DNA of 64,000 nt, taken from Strongylocentrotus purpuratus. Taxonomy: Eukaryota > Echinodermata > Echinoidea > Camarodonta > Strongylocentrotidae. Of this stretch, positions 53,547 to 61,837 are shown piece by piece; positions within the stretch are counted from its first letter, which is position 1; every line of letters starts with the position of its first letter. The DNA lies in contig NW_022145596.1 of assembly GCF_000002235.5 (NCBI RefSeq), positions 27,259,299 to 27,323,298 of the forward strand. Direction: 5' to 3'. Both the position numbers and the translations under genes were made by a program. The notes beneath the pieces are model-generated. The model did no database searches. It saw only the letters and a program-made list of their open reading frames with translations, and was not told the DNA's origin.

Positions 53547-56500
53547 GATCGAACTTGTCGAATCTGTTTTGTAAATAAAGAATCCTGTGCATGTATGGAA
53601 GGGAATAAACCGTAACGCTGTTTAACGAACACCATATTACTAGTGTCCCTTTACACTACTATTACAGGTTCAGGGCGCCCTCTTCGTAGCCGCTTTTTTC
53701 GAGATCCTCCTCGGCTTCTCGGGAATCATCGGCATCCTGCTGAGGTTCATCGGTCCCTTGACCATAGCCCCTACAATCGCCTTGATTGGATTGTCATTGA
53801 CTGGGTTGACCATGGACAAATGTAGCTCACAGTGGGGTATATCAATCCTGTAAGTGGCTAAATCATTAACATAATTATAAACTAAACCTACCATGAGGTA
53901 TAAGACGTGTAGAAACGTAATTAGTATTAGCTTTTTTAGCGTTCGTTCGTGTCTCCGTAGATCAAGATTAATGAAAAGTTCCTATTAAATTAAATTCTTC
54001 CATCACCCAATGGCTGCGACGGCTGTCTAATTTACAAGGGCCAGGTTCCGATTAACGAATATCAAAATATTCTAGACCAGAATTCAGTATCGGTACTGAA
54101 TTCTGGTCTAGAATATTTTGATATTATGTGGACAAGCAAAATACTATATTTCCGAGCTATCACAAAAATTATTGTCCAGTGTACCGGGTATACGGCACAT
54201 TGAACAACAACAAACATGAGGGTATAGTATTAGTCCGGTTAACGTTTAGGCAACTTACAGGGCCACTAAAAGGTTATCGTGATTACGCAAAACATTACCT
54301 AAAATGGGGAGAAACTGTCAACAAATTTGATTTGACACAAACTCGCAATTAGCCCCTGTTGGCCAATTTCTACCTGACAATTTTCTTCTGTTTACTAGGT
54401 TTGTCTTCTTGTCTTCTACGTCGTTTTGTATATTATGTTGATTTCTTTTTTCTTTTCCCAGAACGATGGCGCTGATCTTAACATTCTCTCAGTACCTCGC
54501 ACGGTTCAAGATTCCCTGCTTAGGGTACTCCACGAGTCGAAAATGTCACTTCTTTGGGTTTCCAATCTTCCGCTTATTTCCAGTAATTTCATTACTTTAC
54601 TTGAATTCAGTTTTCTATCGTTTAGACGATCGCAAAGACTTTCGAGAATTAACTGGGGAAACATCAATACCCTGTTGTGTATCCCACAGGAATCGTGTTT
54701 TGGATTATGTAATATGACCTTTCAATGTTCACACGTGCAAAAAAGATGATGGATAGCTGAGGTTACTGAAATTGCTTCAGGTTGATTATTCGGAAGTCTT
54801 TGCAACGATGTTTGAGATTAGTGTACAAATTGACTCATGTAGGCCAATATGTTATATCGAATGAGATTCTTTACAGAGTTTTTATTTAAAATACATTAAA
54901 GGAATTCAGTTTCTTCACAAATACCTCACAGTTTAAGTAGCTTTAATCCAGACAAACTAGACCAGTTGTAATATCCCGTAAAAGGCACATAGATAATCTA
55001 GGGAGTGGAAAAGTGCATATACGTTGTGTGCGGACATGCTGTTACTATATTATATAGTATATATTGTCACAATTGTTAGTCCTATAAAATAATCTTCAAG
55101 GCAAATTTTCAAAACTGTATTAAATCAGTGAAGCTACACGCAACATACCCAGCTTTTTAGTGAGATCTCTATTCGTTTCCCCAATTAATGATTTACAGAA
55201 CATTCTTTAAATATTCTGTGATTTATGATTATTTATATCCATATTATTTAAACAATGTTGATGCTTTGCAGAATCAATTATGCTTTGTTAATTTCGCGTG
55301 GGAATGAATAGAACAATCAATCTATTAGTCAAATATATGTCCTATATTTTTTTTGCAGATCTTTCTATCTGTCGTGATATCGTGGACGTTGTGCTGGATT
55401 CTGACCGTAACTGACGTTTTTCCTAATGATTCAAGCTCTCCATACTACAGAGTCCGCACGGACTCCAAAAACGAGGGCATGGCTAGCACTCCTTGGTTTT
55501 ACTTTCCCTATCCAGGTATGGTATTTAAGACACCTACTAGTTTGTCCAGGATTATGTGATTGAAACCTCTGTCGGAAAGTATTGTTGTGCTGTAGAAAAG
55601 AAGAAATCACCTTAGACAAAAAAAAAGGACGTCTTTCGAACACGTCTATAAACATGCTGAACATGTATCCTTTATCATGTTTTTTATCAGACATGGGTAT
55701 GTATCCCGTAGCTGCTAAAAGCTAAATACGCTGAAAAGCGCCCCCGCCCCCCCGCCCCCGCCCCCCCGCCCCCCCCCGACAAAAATGTTGGCAATTAGGG
55801 CCTAGATTTCTCTTGGATCCGTCAATTTGATATCGTGTGGGATCGATACGAGTGGAGCAAGTTCCCCCTGAGCCACCTAGCTTCCTCCATTGCAAATCTG
55901 TCCTATCTTTAATACACATCATATAGTACTGTATAATCATGTACAAAAATAATGTACTATTGTGCCTCCTGGCACAAAAAGAGAAGTATCTACTCAACCA
56001 TGGATATCATTCTTTGAAAAATACCTTTTTTCTACATCGATTTAAATCTGTTAATAAGATTGTAGAACTAGATCTAAGGTCATGATCCAATGAATTCCAT
56101 TCGTATTCCCAACAAGATGTACTATGAAGTTGAACGGCAAAGTGGGCGATGTAAGCGTTGACTTTGACGACTGGGGGTAGTTGTGAATAGAATAATTTGT
56201 TTGGAACATAATTATGGTAAAAGCTTTTTTTATAAAATTTAACCATAAATATGAATGTATTTAGTTTGATCAAATCAAATACAGGAACAATTTTCAATGT
56301 TATAAATAGTGGTAAACTTGGAGACAAGTAATGACACATTGTACTTAAGCGAACTGCACGTTTCTGTAACATACATCTTGAATAGTTTTGTTTTGTATGT
56401 ATCACCGCAAATAATATTGCATTGATATAAGTGGAAAAGAATTGTTGCATTTTAAATATTCATTTATATGTTCCTAGGGAAAAATTCTTTAGCCTAGACT

Positions 56501-59500
56501 AGACACCAGTACTTCTAAAAAAAATTAGAGCAAACGTAATCAATATGACCTTTCCAATCTAGAGTTTCTTCAATATTAGTACCTAATTTTAACAGCAGAT
56601 AATAGACAGAAATGGAAGGCCATGACCGCCGATATCTGTAACAGTCCTTGTACTTGATAAAGTTGATTAACATGTTGTCATGTTTTTGTTTTCTCGTCAC
56701 AAAGGGCAATGGGGACCATTGACCATTTCAGCAGGTGGGGTGTTTGGAATGATGGCTGGTACCCTTGCTTCTATCGTCGAGTCCATAGGTGACTACTACG
56801 CCTTGGCAGGATTGTCAGGTGCACCAAGTCCCCCCGTCCATGCCTTGAACAGGGGGATAGGCATAGAGGGTATCGGAGGTCTCTTTTCAGCCCTCTGGGG
56901 GAGTGGTGTCAGCTCTACCTCATACTCCACCAACATAGCAGTCATTGGTCTGACAAAGGTTGGTATAAAGTCACGGATAAAGCAGGTGATGGTTAAGGTG
57001 GCTTGGTCTAGTGCCCGCCCCCCCCCCCCACCCCGAGAACGGACGGACCCCATGCTTGTTACCAAAATGTCCGGTAAAGGGGTACTTTTCGTGCGAAAAA
57101 AAAGGGGTGTAATAACTTTTCACCCGGAGATTTCTTTAAAAAGGGGGTGTTTTTTCTTTTCTTCTCTCATCTCTTTGGACTCCTGAGAAATTATTCCGAA
57201 TTTAGGGGGGTACATTGAGCATTTTTCATGATTTAGGGAGGTCTCCAAGGCAGGAAAAGCCCGCGAAAGGGGGGTTCGGAAATGTTGGCAGTCCTCAGAT
57301 AGGGGTGCTTTCAAAAAGAGGGAACAATACCCTAAATAACACTAAGTGGGGGGGGGGGGGGGCCGGGGTCTAGTGCAAGGGTTCTCAAACTTTTACCTTA
57401 ACGGTCTAGATGGGATTTTCATGAAAGCTAAAAGGTCCGATAAATGGGCAAATTTATTTAATCAATCAATTATTTCCATGAATATCGATTTGTGATATTA
57501 TACATATTTTGTGTCCTTTCACGCATCTTAATTTCAAGAGTGAAGACAGTCAAAGGTTGAAGTTTTGATATACATGTATGGTATATAAATGGGAAAAGTA
57601 GCCCTGTCTTTTGGCAATGAACTGCTTAAACATTGGCATACATGGAGTGATTGCAAGGTGAAGGTATTAATGCAAATAATGTTCAGACAATCTACCCCTA
57701 AGATTTACAGTAATGGCACTTGTATACTGAAAAAGGGCTTGTGTTTAGGTCTATATCTGATCTAAGAGGAATTGTTACAGTTTCACCCTAAAAAGGCCGG
57801 GTTATTTTTGTACTCAATTCAATTCAATTCAAATAATTTTATTTCCAAAACTCAATAGGCAAGGGGCCCCCTTAGAATCTTCGTCATGAAATGACGAAAA
57901 ATTTGTTAAACTTGGCATATTGATATATCTATTTCATCTATGTCCCAAATGGCTTTTGAATGATTACTAATTAACTTTTCACATAATTATCAGCGTTGTG
58001 TACAGTACATAATTTATTGGGAAATGTTCATTTTGTCAACGCGGCGATTTTCGACACTAATTTCGAAATTATAAACATTTTATCATATATAAATCCAGAT
58101 GATACTAATTGGCTCTAAGTGTAAGGCCAAATTATTTGACAATGTTGATTTAAAGATTAATTATCATGTGCTGGAAAGAGTAGATGAATGCATTTATTTG
58201 GGTCTTAATATTGATTGATTTATTTTTTTTATTTTTTTTTATTCGACAAGCTTCCAACATACAACAATATACAATAATAACAGATCAAAAATAAGTCAGC
58301 TTGAACAGGATAACCCACGAAAGCTGGAGAGCTTATTTCCAGTGGGGTCCCTTACAGACATGTATAAAATTAATAAGTTAAAATAGTAATATTTACAGAC
58401 AGATAAGAACTACTTATTAAAGGTAATAATAATAATAACAACATTAAACTGATGATAGAAATGATATTAAGTACAAGAAGAAAAAGAAGAAGGAGAAGAA
58501 AAAAAAGAGGAGAAGGAAGAAGAGGAAAATAATGATGAATTTGTAGAATTTCAATAACGGACGAAAACATAAGTATATACAACATGAAAAAGTATGAACC
58601 GACAGAAGAATAAAAATTTCAATCAAATAACATGTCATCACATCTCTTCTCTGACTGTCAAGTATTAGGTATTCCTTTAATTTCCTCTTAAAATGATCAT
58701 AGTTTCCTATTTCTTTTACACCATTGGGAAGGGAATTCCAATGTTTTATGGCATTGTAATAAAACGAATTTCCAATACTACCTACTCTTTCTGGTAAGGG
58801 AATTTTCTACGTCAGACTACGTCAGATCTAAATTCTTAATGAATTTCTTAAAGAACCTGAGTGGGTAAAGATGACTAAAACAATAATGTATTGATTGATC
58901 GCAGGTAAGCAGCCGTATTGTGGTCCAGCTCATGTCTGTATACCTCATCATTTTTGCAGTCATCCTCAAATTTGGGGCGGTGTTTGCTGCCATGCCGGAC
59001 CCAATCGTTGGTGGCGTCTTAGCTATAACCATCGGTGAGAACGACGAAAATCAGTAATTTATGACCATCCAATGAAATATTTCTTTAATAAAATTCCAAG
59101 ATTCTTGACCCATTAACCATGTTAGCGGTGAAATTGAAGATGACTAGGTTCTCGTGAGCATTTCATTGATTGCATAATGGCAATAATGAGAGTTTTTGTT
59201 ATTATCATAATGTGGCACAATTTTCGACTCTTCTACACAGTCTCAAATTTCCGAGCAATAAAGACGAGAGGTGAAATTTTTGTTGGAATATTTCATGAAA
59301 GAGAAATATATTCTTCACCGTATTCTTTTTTGAAAATAACATCCGCAGGTATGGTGTCTGCAGTAGGACTTTCTACGTTACAACATGTCGACATGAATTC
59401 ACCTAGGAATCTCTTTATCGTTGGATTCTCTTTCCTGATGGGACTCTCTCTCCCAGAATATCTTGCAGCAAATCCTGATATCATCCAAACAGGTAAAACA

Positions 59501-60251
59501 ATCGCACTGAAAGTTAGGAGACAGATATAGTTGAATCTTTAGAGACGTGGTGTCAGGAGTGGGATGTGGTAACTGTGTACGTCTATTTCTCTAGAAATGT
59601 CTTTGTTATAGGATTCCCCTTTGTAATGGGACTCTTTATACCTGACTACATTGAAGCTAGACCCGCCGGTAAGTACACATGCATTTAAAGGTAGGAGACA
59701 AAGCCGATAGTGTAATCAATATTAATAAATATGCACATTTTGCTATCTCATTTTCATAACACATACGTAAATGAGACAACCGTATATACGAGACAAGAAT
59801 AAATTTGAAATCTCGCTCATACGCCTTTACCAGGAATTGATGAATTTATTCAATTTATTCAATCAACAGCATCATAGAAATGCAATGCGCTAAATGCAAA
59901 GCCCCAGCGTTAAAAAGCAACGAGCTAAATGTTAAGCGCGAAGCGCAAAAGTGCAAAAAAGAAGTAGAGAGTGGGAGAGAGTGATAATGAGAGACAGAGA
60001 GGACATCTCTCTGTCAGGATTAGGATTGGGTATCTCGATTAGTCACATAGAATGTAAACATGAATTTTCCAGGAATCTCTTTATCGTAGAATTTTCTTTC
60101 CTGGTTGGACTCTCTTTACCTGAATACCTGGAAGCAAATCCCGATACCATTCAGACAGGTAACTACAATCGCAAGGTAGGAGGCAGGCGCGTACTTACCC
60201 CCTCCTCCCCTAACTGAACGAAATAACGGTCGGCCAAATTTTCGGGACAAA

Positions 60252-60284
<33 letters not shown>

Positions 60285-60817
60285 TGCTCTTACCCCCCCC
60301 CCCCCCCCCCCCGCTTATTCACCGGTTAGCTGAGTCGTTGCGCAATTTTCGGCGCGATTTTCACATTTTAACCCCCCCTCGAAAAAAATCCTGCGTACGC
60401 CCCTGGTAGGAGGTAAGGTAAATCATTACTGGCATGATGTCAGAGGAGGGATTGTGTTCCATAGATAAACTCACTTCAACGAGTTCCTTCGTCAAAAGAT
60501 TTCCTTTCATTTTACTTTCCTATCTATCACTTGATGCTTACATGATATTAAAACAAGATGCGCATTTAAGAAGCGCAGAAATGAGTTTGATTTCTATAGA
60601 CCAGCTCATGTTCGGTTTCTGTCAATTGAATATACATTTTCCTCACGAATATAACTTATTTCGAGTGTGGAACATCACATCAATAAGTCTTGATGGTTTA
60701 TCTATTACTCTCCATCTGCAGGTCTTCCAACTCTTGACCAGATCTTGACAGTACTGTTGCGGACTAGCATGTTCCTTGGTGGCCTGATAGGGTTCATATT
60801 GGACAATACCATACCAG
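44906..60817 (+). CDS. SLC23: SLC23-family nucleobase/ascorbate transporter, 3' end off window
   Basis: Multi-pass plasma-membrane transporter of the NAT/NCS2 family (sodium-dependent vitamin C or nucleobase transport in animals). Exons: 44906-45106, 46641-46798, 48425-48513, 49875-49936, 53668-53849, 54462-54582, 55359-55515, 56705-56958, 58905-59034, 59349-59492, 60722-60817, giving about 531 residues. Vertebrate SVCT1 has about 598, so a last exon with the cytosolic tail is missing. Family landmarks: [12 protein letters not shown] before TM1, [11 protein letters not shown] in TM8, [28 protein letters not shown], and FILDNTIPG. The N-terminus is acidic and cytosolic (EDDDESDVD), about 50 residues. 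Introns agree in phase throughout. The extracellular loop after exon 3 is short. Exon 10 is duplicated downstream. Whether it carries ascorbate, urate or nucleobases cannot be read. Confidence 0.94.
45687..46070. mobile_element. TTAA-type MITE, family A relative
   Basis: The inverted ends AGATAAAGGTGAGTT are perfect. The right flank is TTAA (46071-46074); the left flank is TTCA, probably a mutated TTAA. The interior is homologous to the 42726 element. Confidence 0.82.
46290..46600 (-). mobile_element. tRNA-derived SINE, minus strand
   Basis: The minus strand has an A box (GTAGTCGAGTGGTT) and B box (GAGTTCAATCC) followed by GCACTTATGTCTTTGAGCAA, parallel to the other SINE copies but with a more diverged body. 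It ends about 40 bp before exon 2. Confidence 0.75.
46641..46798 (+). CDS. SLC23: SLC23 exon 2 (TM1-TM2)
   Basis: [19 protein letters not shown] to FFQTTFGI plus two bases of Arg, phase 0 to 2. Acceptor TCACAG, donor GTAGGT. Confidence 0.94.
46799..48424. other. SLC23 intron 2
   Basis: AT-rich; contains a G-rich hAT-type MITE (next entry). Nothing else recognised. Confidence 0.65.
47624..47841. mobile_element. G-run hAT-type MITE, decayed relative of the 60184 element
   Basis: It shares GCAACGACTCAGC, the GGTTTAACATTTTAAAATCG block and the outer ACGCGCCTG with the reverse complement of 60184-60405. Three G runs of 11-15 nt. The left terminus is worn, so no target duplication is seen. Confidence 0.65.
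48425..48513 (+). CDS. SLC23: SLC23 exon 3
   Basis: Completes Arg, then [18 protein letters not shown] to GECPGIS plus one base of Gly (phase 2 to 1). LPMVQG.S.SY matches TM3 of the family. Donor GTGAGT. Confidence 0.92.
48514..49874. other. SLC23 intron 3
   Basis: Holds a minisatellite (48930-49140). The open frame 49539-49907 is mostly intron and not a protein I recognise. Confidence 0.65.
48930..49140 (+). repeat. Minisatellite of ACAGCC-CGAGACCG-type units
   Basis: About a dozen degenerate units of 16-18 bp built on GACAGCCCACGAGACC. All three frames on the minus strand are open in part and read repetitive peptides such as GLSVSWAVG; these are not genes. Confidence 0.85.
49875..49936 (+). 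CDS. SLC23: SLC23 exon 4 (short extracellular loop)
   Basis: Completes Gly, then [20 protein letters not shown] in phase 0. It matches the loop before REVQGA in vertebrate SVCT and carries an NST sequon. Donor GTAAAT. Confidence 0.87.
50452..51121. mobile_element. TA-flanked foldback element (Tc1/mariner-like MITE), 670 bp
   Basis: CAGTGCGTCCCAGAAAA at the left and its inverse TTTTCTGGGACGCCCTG at the right lie between TA dinucleotides. The arms remain complementary for about 240 bp (for example ATCGATGTTTTATCATAAC and AACTTTCTAGAAATGTG), leaving a central 170 bp. Confidence 0.9.
52480..53050 (+). repeat. Diverged ~350-bp direct repeat with X-box-like words
   Basis: Segments starting near 52485 and 52836 share CCATGGTAACG, GGTCAC, TCAATCACC-like and AAGCTGAGG landmarks. 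Within or beside them are GTTTCCATGGAAAC (52672-52685) and GTTTCCATGGTAAC (52836-52849). Confidence 0.55.
53668..53849 (+). CDS. SLC23: SLC23 exon 5 (TM4-TM5)
   Basis: [38 protein letters not shown] to CSSQWGISI plus two bases, phase 0 to 2. IGPLTIAPT is highly conserved in the family. Donor GTAAGT. Confidence 0.95.
54058..54125. repeat. Perfect 32-bp inverted repeat with 4-nt loop
   Basis: Left arm 54058-54089 (starts AATATCAAAATATTCTAG), loop TCGG, right arm 54094-54125. It lies in SLC23 intron 5. Confidence 0.95.
54462..54582 (+). CDS. SLC23: SLC23 exon 6 (TM6)
   Basis: Completes Leu, then [21 protein letters not shown] to FPIFRLFP in phase 0. FSQY is the family block. Acceptor TCCCAG, donor GTAATT. 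Confidence 0.93.
54583..55358. other. SLC23 intron 6
   Basis: AT-rich, no feature recognised. Confidence 0.6.
55359..55515 (+). CDS. SLC23: SLC23 exon 7 (TM7)
   Basis: [40 protein letters not shown] plus one base of Gly. TVTDVFP and the RTD...PW...PYP loop are diagnostic of SVCT-type proteins. Donor GTATGG. Confidence 0.95.
55516..56704. other. SLC23 intron 7 with C runs and a LINE remnant
   Basis: 55739-55778 is a C-rich stretch with interspersed G; a worn hAT-like end (TTGGATCCGTCAATTTG) follows at about 55814. Confidence 0.65.
56007..56640 (-). pseudogene. Antisense LINE ORF2 C-terminal remnant
   Basis: The minus-strand frames read [20 protein letters not shown], then [10 protein letters not shown] and [13 protein letters not shown], the thumb and tail of a CR1/L2-type ORF2. 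The first residues are in another frame, so it is broken. It lies about 65 bp upstream of exon 8. Confidence 0.75.
56705..56958 (+). CDS. SLC23: SLC23 exon 8 (TM8-TM10, substrate-site segments)
   Basis: [69 protein letters not shown], Lys last. The Glu of VES and the TM10 segment line the substrate site in this family. The last ten residues (56929-56958) correspond to the NAT signature but read [10 protein letters not shown]. Acceptor CACAAAG, donor GTTGGT. Confidence 0.95.
57015..57366. mobile_element. Nonautonomous element between GGTCTAGTGC direct repeats
   Basis: GGTCTAGTGC lies at 57005-57014 and 57367-57376. The enclosed DNA begins CCGCCCCCC and ends GGGGGGCCGG, and includes the ACCCTAAATAACACTAAGTG word shared with the 38681 element. 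The exact end bases are ambiguous. Confidence 0.65.
58118..58220 (+). pseudogene. Short LINE remnant, plus strand
   Basis: [19 protein letters not shown] then [14 protein letters not shown] matches the YLG-type post-RT block. Very short. Confidence 0.55.
58236..58810 (-). pseudogene. LINE 3' end remnant, minus strand
   Basis: On the minus strand [18 protein letters not shown] then FKRKLKEYL is the usual ORF2 end. Its AT-rich 3' region runs to a T run at about 58221-58250 (poly(A) on the minus strand). Confidence 0.75.
58905..59034 (+). CDS. SLC23: SLC23 exon 9 (TM11)
   Basis: [36 protein letters not shown] plus one base of Gly. Phase 0 to 1. MPDPI.GG is strictly conserved in the family. Confidence 0.94.
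59349..59492 (+). CDS. SLC23: SLC23 exon 10, copy a (TM12-TM13)
   Basis: Completes Gly, then [47 protein letters not shown] plus one base. Phase 1 to 1, so it is skippable or exchangeable. It matches vertebrate SVCT well (VDMNS.RNLF). Confidence 0.95.
59594..59668 (+). pseudogene. Decayed second copy of SLC23 exon 10
   Basis: [20 protein letters not shown] then EARPAG aligns to the second half of copy a, and it keeps a donor (GTAAGT). The first half is lost, and the nearest acceptor (TTTCTCTAG) gives a stop in the needed phase, so it cannot serve as an equivalent exon. Confidence 0.75.
60018..60158 (+). CDS. SLC23: SLC23 exon 10, copy c: possible alternative exon
   Basis: Acceptor CTCTGTCAG and donor GTAACT give phase 1 to 1, the same as copy a, with 47 instead of 48 codons and no stop. 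The second half is close ([27 protein letters not shown]). The first half is diverged ([20 protein letters not shown]) and lacks the conserved VDMNS. It could be a mutually exclusive exon or a young pseudo-exon. Confidence 0.6.
60184..60405. mobile_element. 222-bp hAT-like MITE with perfect 8-bp TSD
   Basis: Ends CAGGCGCGTAC and GTACGCCCCTG. The duplication GTAGGAGG lies at 60176-60183 and 60406-60413. It contains an A run of about 30, a C run of about 19, and CGTTGCGCAATTTTCGGCGC. Confidence 0.93.
60722..60817 (+). CDS. SLC23: SLC23 exon 11 (last TM), last exon in window
   Basis: Completes Gly, then [31 protein letters not shown] plus one base, leaving in phase 1 at GTATAA. The family continues with SPEERG and a cytosolic tail; neither is present in 60818-64000. 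Confidence 0.93.
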
Positions 60818-61155
60818 GTATAACTTATTTCAAATGATTAACTTGCAAAATCCTAGAAACGAAACAAGGAAGTTTTCAAAATAATAAACAAAGAGCGTGA
60901 AAGGTAATCTTTTAATTTACAACTGCTTTTGAATTGTAGAACCTCCCTTTGGCATTACAGTCATAATATGTAATTTCACAGTTTGAGCACGCAATGTGGG
61001 CTTCTTTACGTCGGAAAGTCTTTTAATTACCGGTCTTCTTGAAAGCCCTGTAGTTATTAACCCATCATTGGTATGTGCCTAATTAACACACCTACGCCAA
61101 GAGGGAGAAAACGATTGTAAAACACCGTGTCCTCGGGTGCAGCATAATGGGGCTT
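60818..61155. other. SLC23 intron 11 start
   Basis: AT-rich, nothing recognised. Confidence 0.55.
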
Positions 61156-61828
61156 TCACATATACACTCCGGGGCCCGTACGGCGAGTAAAAACAGACAT
61201 TTTGGGAATTTTCGGCCGGTGTCCGGCCGGCTACCGTAAAGATCCTACGGGCGCCGGGACAGTTTTGGAAGCCGTACGGGCGCCGTGGTGCTGAGTCGGC
61301 TGCTCCCAATTCTCCCGGCGTTTTTATCCGACCGTTAGGTCGTAGAGAGCCCGTGAAGGGCCCGCAGGGCACCTTACGGGTCCCGGCGGGCTCCGGACGG
61401 TGTCCGAACGGGCCCCTCACGATTTTGGGGGGTCAATTCTCATGAAAAATCTTAACGGGAACCTTGAGGTGCGGATTTCAGAGGACACATAGTTCAGTGC
61501 ACCGCACGGGACCCGGCCGGGCGCCTTCAGGACCCCGGCCGGTTCCCGGCAGGGCACCTTGAGGACCCCGGCCGGGTCCCGGCAGGGCACCTTCCGGGAG
61601 CCACGGGTGCACCTGCTCATCGGACGGAGCACGTAAGCTTACCGGCCGGCATCCTTACGGGCGCCTTGCATTTCACTCGACCAATTTTCACCGGGCACCT
61701 CCCGGGCGCCGCAGAATATGTGACCACACATGCCGTAGAAAAGAAAATCGGAAGGTTCCCGTACGGTCTCTAAATCCACGGCATGCCGCCGGGTAGGGAA
61801 AATCGTACGGGGCCCGGTTTATATGTGA
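61156..61828. mobile_element. GC-rich element with inverted ends
   Basis: TCACATATACACTCCGGGG... at the left pairs imperfectly with TCACATATAAACCGGGCCCC at the right (read inward). Inside are many repeats of CGGGCGCC, CCGGCCGG and GGGCACCTT. Its G+C contrasts sharply with the flanks. The frames 61079-61420 and 61417-61632 (minus) are repeat translations. Confidence 0.65.
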
Positions 61829-61837
61829 CCTAGGCAT

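Larger units (their letters stand above)
49937..53667. other. SLC23 intron 4 (3.7 kb)
   Basis: Contains a G-run element fragment homologous to 60184-60405 (50048-50105), an A/G-rich patch (50180-50280), a mariner-like foldback element, CT (about 51583-51640) and AGT (about 51764-51810) microsatellites, and diverged 350-bp direct repeats with X-box words (52480-53050). A TA run lies at 53514-53543. Confidence 0.7.
56959..58904. other. SLC23 intron 8
   Basis: Holds a directly flanked C/G-run element and two LINE remnants (separate entries); 57377-58100 is plain AT-rich. Confidence 0.65.

Noticed and set aside
54058..54125. microRNA precursor
   Set aside because: Perfect 32-bp stem with only a 4-nt loop is not a typical animal pre-miRNA.
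61079..61632. Minus-strand frames with Pro/Gly/Arg-rich sequence
   Set aside because: Translation of the GC-rich element; repeats of CCGGCCGG-type words explain them.
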